NCBI GenBank assembly: GCA_040380755.1
Contig: JBEIIL010000011.1
Location: 1-43,395, forward strand
DNA from: Alsobacter sp040380755
GTDB taxonomy: Bacteria > Pseudomonadota > Alphaproteobacteria > Rhizobiales > Beijerinckiaceae
Reading direction: 5' to 3'
DNA: 43,395 nucleotides
The position numbers and the translations under genes are program-made. Of the stretch, positions 43,101-43,395 are shown piece after piece (position 1 is the first letter of the stretch; each line of letters opens with the position of its first letter). The notes beneath the pieces were generated by a model. The model worked only from the letters and a program-made list of their open reading frames with translations. It made no database searches and was not told the origin of the DNA.

Positions 43101-43395
43101 GCTTCCAGCTCGCCAGCCACGACCTCGACATCCGCGGCGCCGGCAATCTCCTCGGCGACGAGCAGTCCGGCCACATCAAGGAGGTCGGCTACGAGCTCTA
43201 CCAGCAGATGCTGGAGGAGGCTGTGGCCCACCTCAAGGCAGGCATCACTGACGACGAGGTTGGCGGGCAGTGGTCCCCCTCGATCACGGTCGGCACGCCC
43301 GTCACCATCCCCGAGCACTACGTGCCAGACCTGCATCTGCGGCTCGGCCTCTACAAGCGGCTGTCGACGCTCGACACTGACGCTGACATCCGCTC
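40187..43395 (+). CDS. mfd: Transcription-repair coupling factor Mfd, 3' end outside window
   Basis: Mfd removes RNA polymerase stalled at DNA lesions and recruits UvrA. The first 1069 codons are present in one uninterrupted frame from ATG 40187 to the right edge. The N-terminal UvrB-like module is recognised from LPAWDCQPYDRVSPN and GEYAVRGGIIDLYAPG; the polymerase-interaction domain starts at GDLIVHVDHGIGRFVGLK (about residue 511); the RecG-type translocase follows with Walker A GDVGFGKT (658-665), DEEQHFG (759 on), LSATPIPRTL, and IVESGLDIPAANTLI and LYQLRGRVGRGKTRAYA. The C-terminal D7 domain is cut off. Confidence 0.97.
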   Translation, partial: MAKTSPLQRAADDLAKGGSLTLGSVPDGFDALVMADLARALSRRAPERPAVLVVVARDGQRQAQVENGLAFVAPDLEVLSLPAWDCQPYDRVSPNAAVSARRMTVLSRLARSRSGEERPRILTTTVDAMLQRVPQRRRIAGESFSAAPGNMVDTQALAGWLETNGFLRSSTVRETGEYAVRGGIIDLYAPGMPLPVRLDFFGDTLESIRSFDAETQRTVGQLRSLDLVPMSEVQLTTESIRRFRQAYVARFGATTRDDTLYEAVSEGRRHPGLEHWMPLFNERLDTLFDYLDGAPLVLDGRTDEAAAERLGQVADYYDARKAALDKGAGTGAPPYKPLPPDALYLTQPQWAAALADASTVRLTPFAQPEAAGVLDLGGRQGRGFAAERAREGEEGAANVFDATVAHVRSLQQDGRRVIVAAWSEGARERLSHVLADHGLTGGLPVAQIGHAMAQPRNIATFAVWGLEAGFETPDLAVIAEQDILGDRLVRRTRKSKRPQDIIAEVGSLTQGDLIVHVDHGIGRFVGLKSIDAAGAPHDCLEIHYAGGDKLFLPVENIELLSRYGSEDTEVALDRLGGGAWQARKAKLKQRIREMAHALIKVAAARALREAPRLVPQAGLYDEFCARFPYDETEDQQGAIDAVLDDMATGRPMDRLICGDVGFGKTEVALRAAFAAALSGRQVAVVVPTTLLARQHFKTFSERFHGLPVRVAQASRFVPAAELKVVKAGLADGTIDIVVGTHALLGKAIAFKELALLIVDEEQHFGVAHKERLKDLRAEVHVLTLSATPIPRTLQLALTGVRELSIIATPPVDRLAVRTFIAPFDPLLVREALLRERYRGGQSFYVCPRIEDIGEAKAFLAAEVPEAKVAVAHGQLAATELEDVMTAFYEGKYDILLSTAIVESGLDIPAANTLIVHRADMFGLGQLYQLRGRVGRGKTRAYALFTVPATRTLTAQAERRLKVLQSLDTLGAGFQLASHDLDIRGAGNLLGDEQSGHIKEVGYELYQQMLEEAVAHLKAGITDDEVGGQWSPSITVGTPVTIPEHYVPDLHLRLGLYKRLSTLDTDADIR

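Overview
This GC-rich window (no tRNA, rRNA, insertion sequence, prophage or CRISPR array seen) looks like the chromosome of an alphaproteobacterium, most plausibly from the Hyphomicrobiales/Rhodospirillales side. The reasons are the gene order nagZ-scpA-scpB-tatABC-serS-surE-pcm-nlpD-like-DUF815-yajC-secD-secF-Mth938-squalene-synthase-like-trmFO, the suf operon that begins with an extra cysteine desulfurase behind an Irr-type iron box, the sdhE-mfd pair and a DUF1127 micro-protein. Nearly all genes are housekeeping; the clearest accessory content is a pair of paralogous class-3-lipase-like genes at 12426-14847.

Layout. 1-11.3 kb, all plus strand: the 3' part of a SPOR-domain envelope protein (15-bp tandem repeats at the window edge and an apparent frameshift), nagZ (wall recycling), scpA/scpB (condensin), an orphan ABC ATPase, tatA/tatB/tatC (folded-protein export), serS, surE, pcm, and a LysM plus degenerate-M23 NlpD-like lipoprotein closed by a strong terminator. 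11.4-14.8 kb, minus strand: a DUF815 AAA+ ATPase and the two lipase-like paralogues. 15-19.3 kb, plus: yajC-secD-secF followed by two short genes homologous to the human complex I assembly factors NDUFAF3 and NDUFAF6. 19.3-22.6 kb, minus: trmFO, DUF1127 with a structured leader, tyrS. 22.7-24.1 kb: a TlpA/DsbE-like membrane thioredoxin converging on a small alpha/beta hydrolase.

24.1-30.9 kb is the suf operon: an Irr-like palindrome, cysteine desulfurase (SufS2/NifS-like), sufB, sufC, sufD, sufS, sufT. It has the scaffold complex and two sulfur donors but no sufA, sufE or sufU in the window. 31.1-33.9 kb is gyrA. 33.9-35.7 kb (minus) is a NhaP2/CvrA-type antiporter. 35.8-39.7 kb, plus: coaD, a periplasmic and a cytosolic cyclophilin, a terminator, then the queuosine genes queA-tgt. 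A good promoter at about 39.7 kb precedes sdhE and mfd; mfd runs off the right edge.

No clear new multi-gene system is present. The points most worth following up are the lipase-like pair inserted into an otherwise conserved export cluster, the Tgt that has lost three of its four zinc ligands, the secDF-linked NDUFAF3/NDUFAF6-like pair, the Irr-type control of suf, the Gln at the quinolone position of GyrA, the hairpin-rich leader of the DUF1127 gene, and the frameshifted repeat-bearing SPOR protein. All functional names rest on motif recognition by eye; no database search was run.
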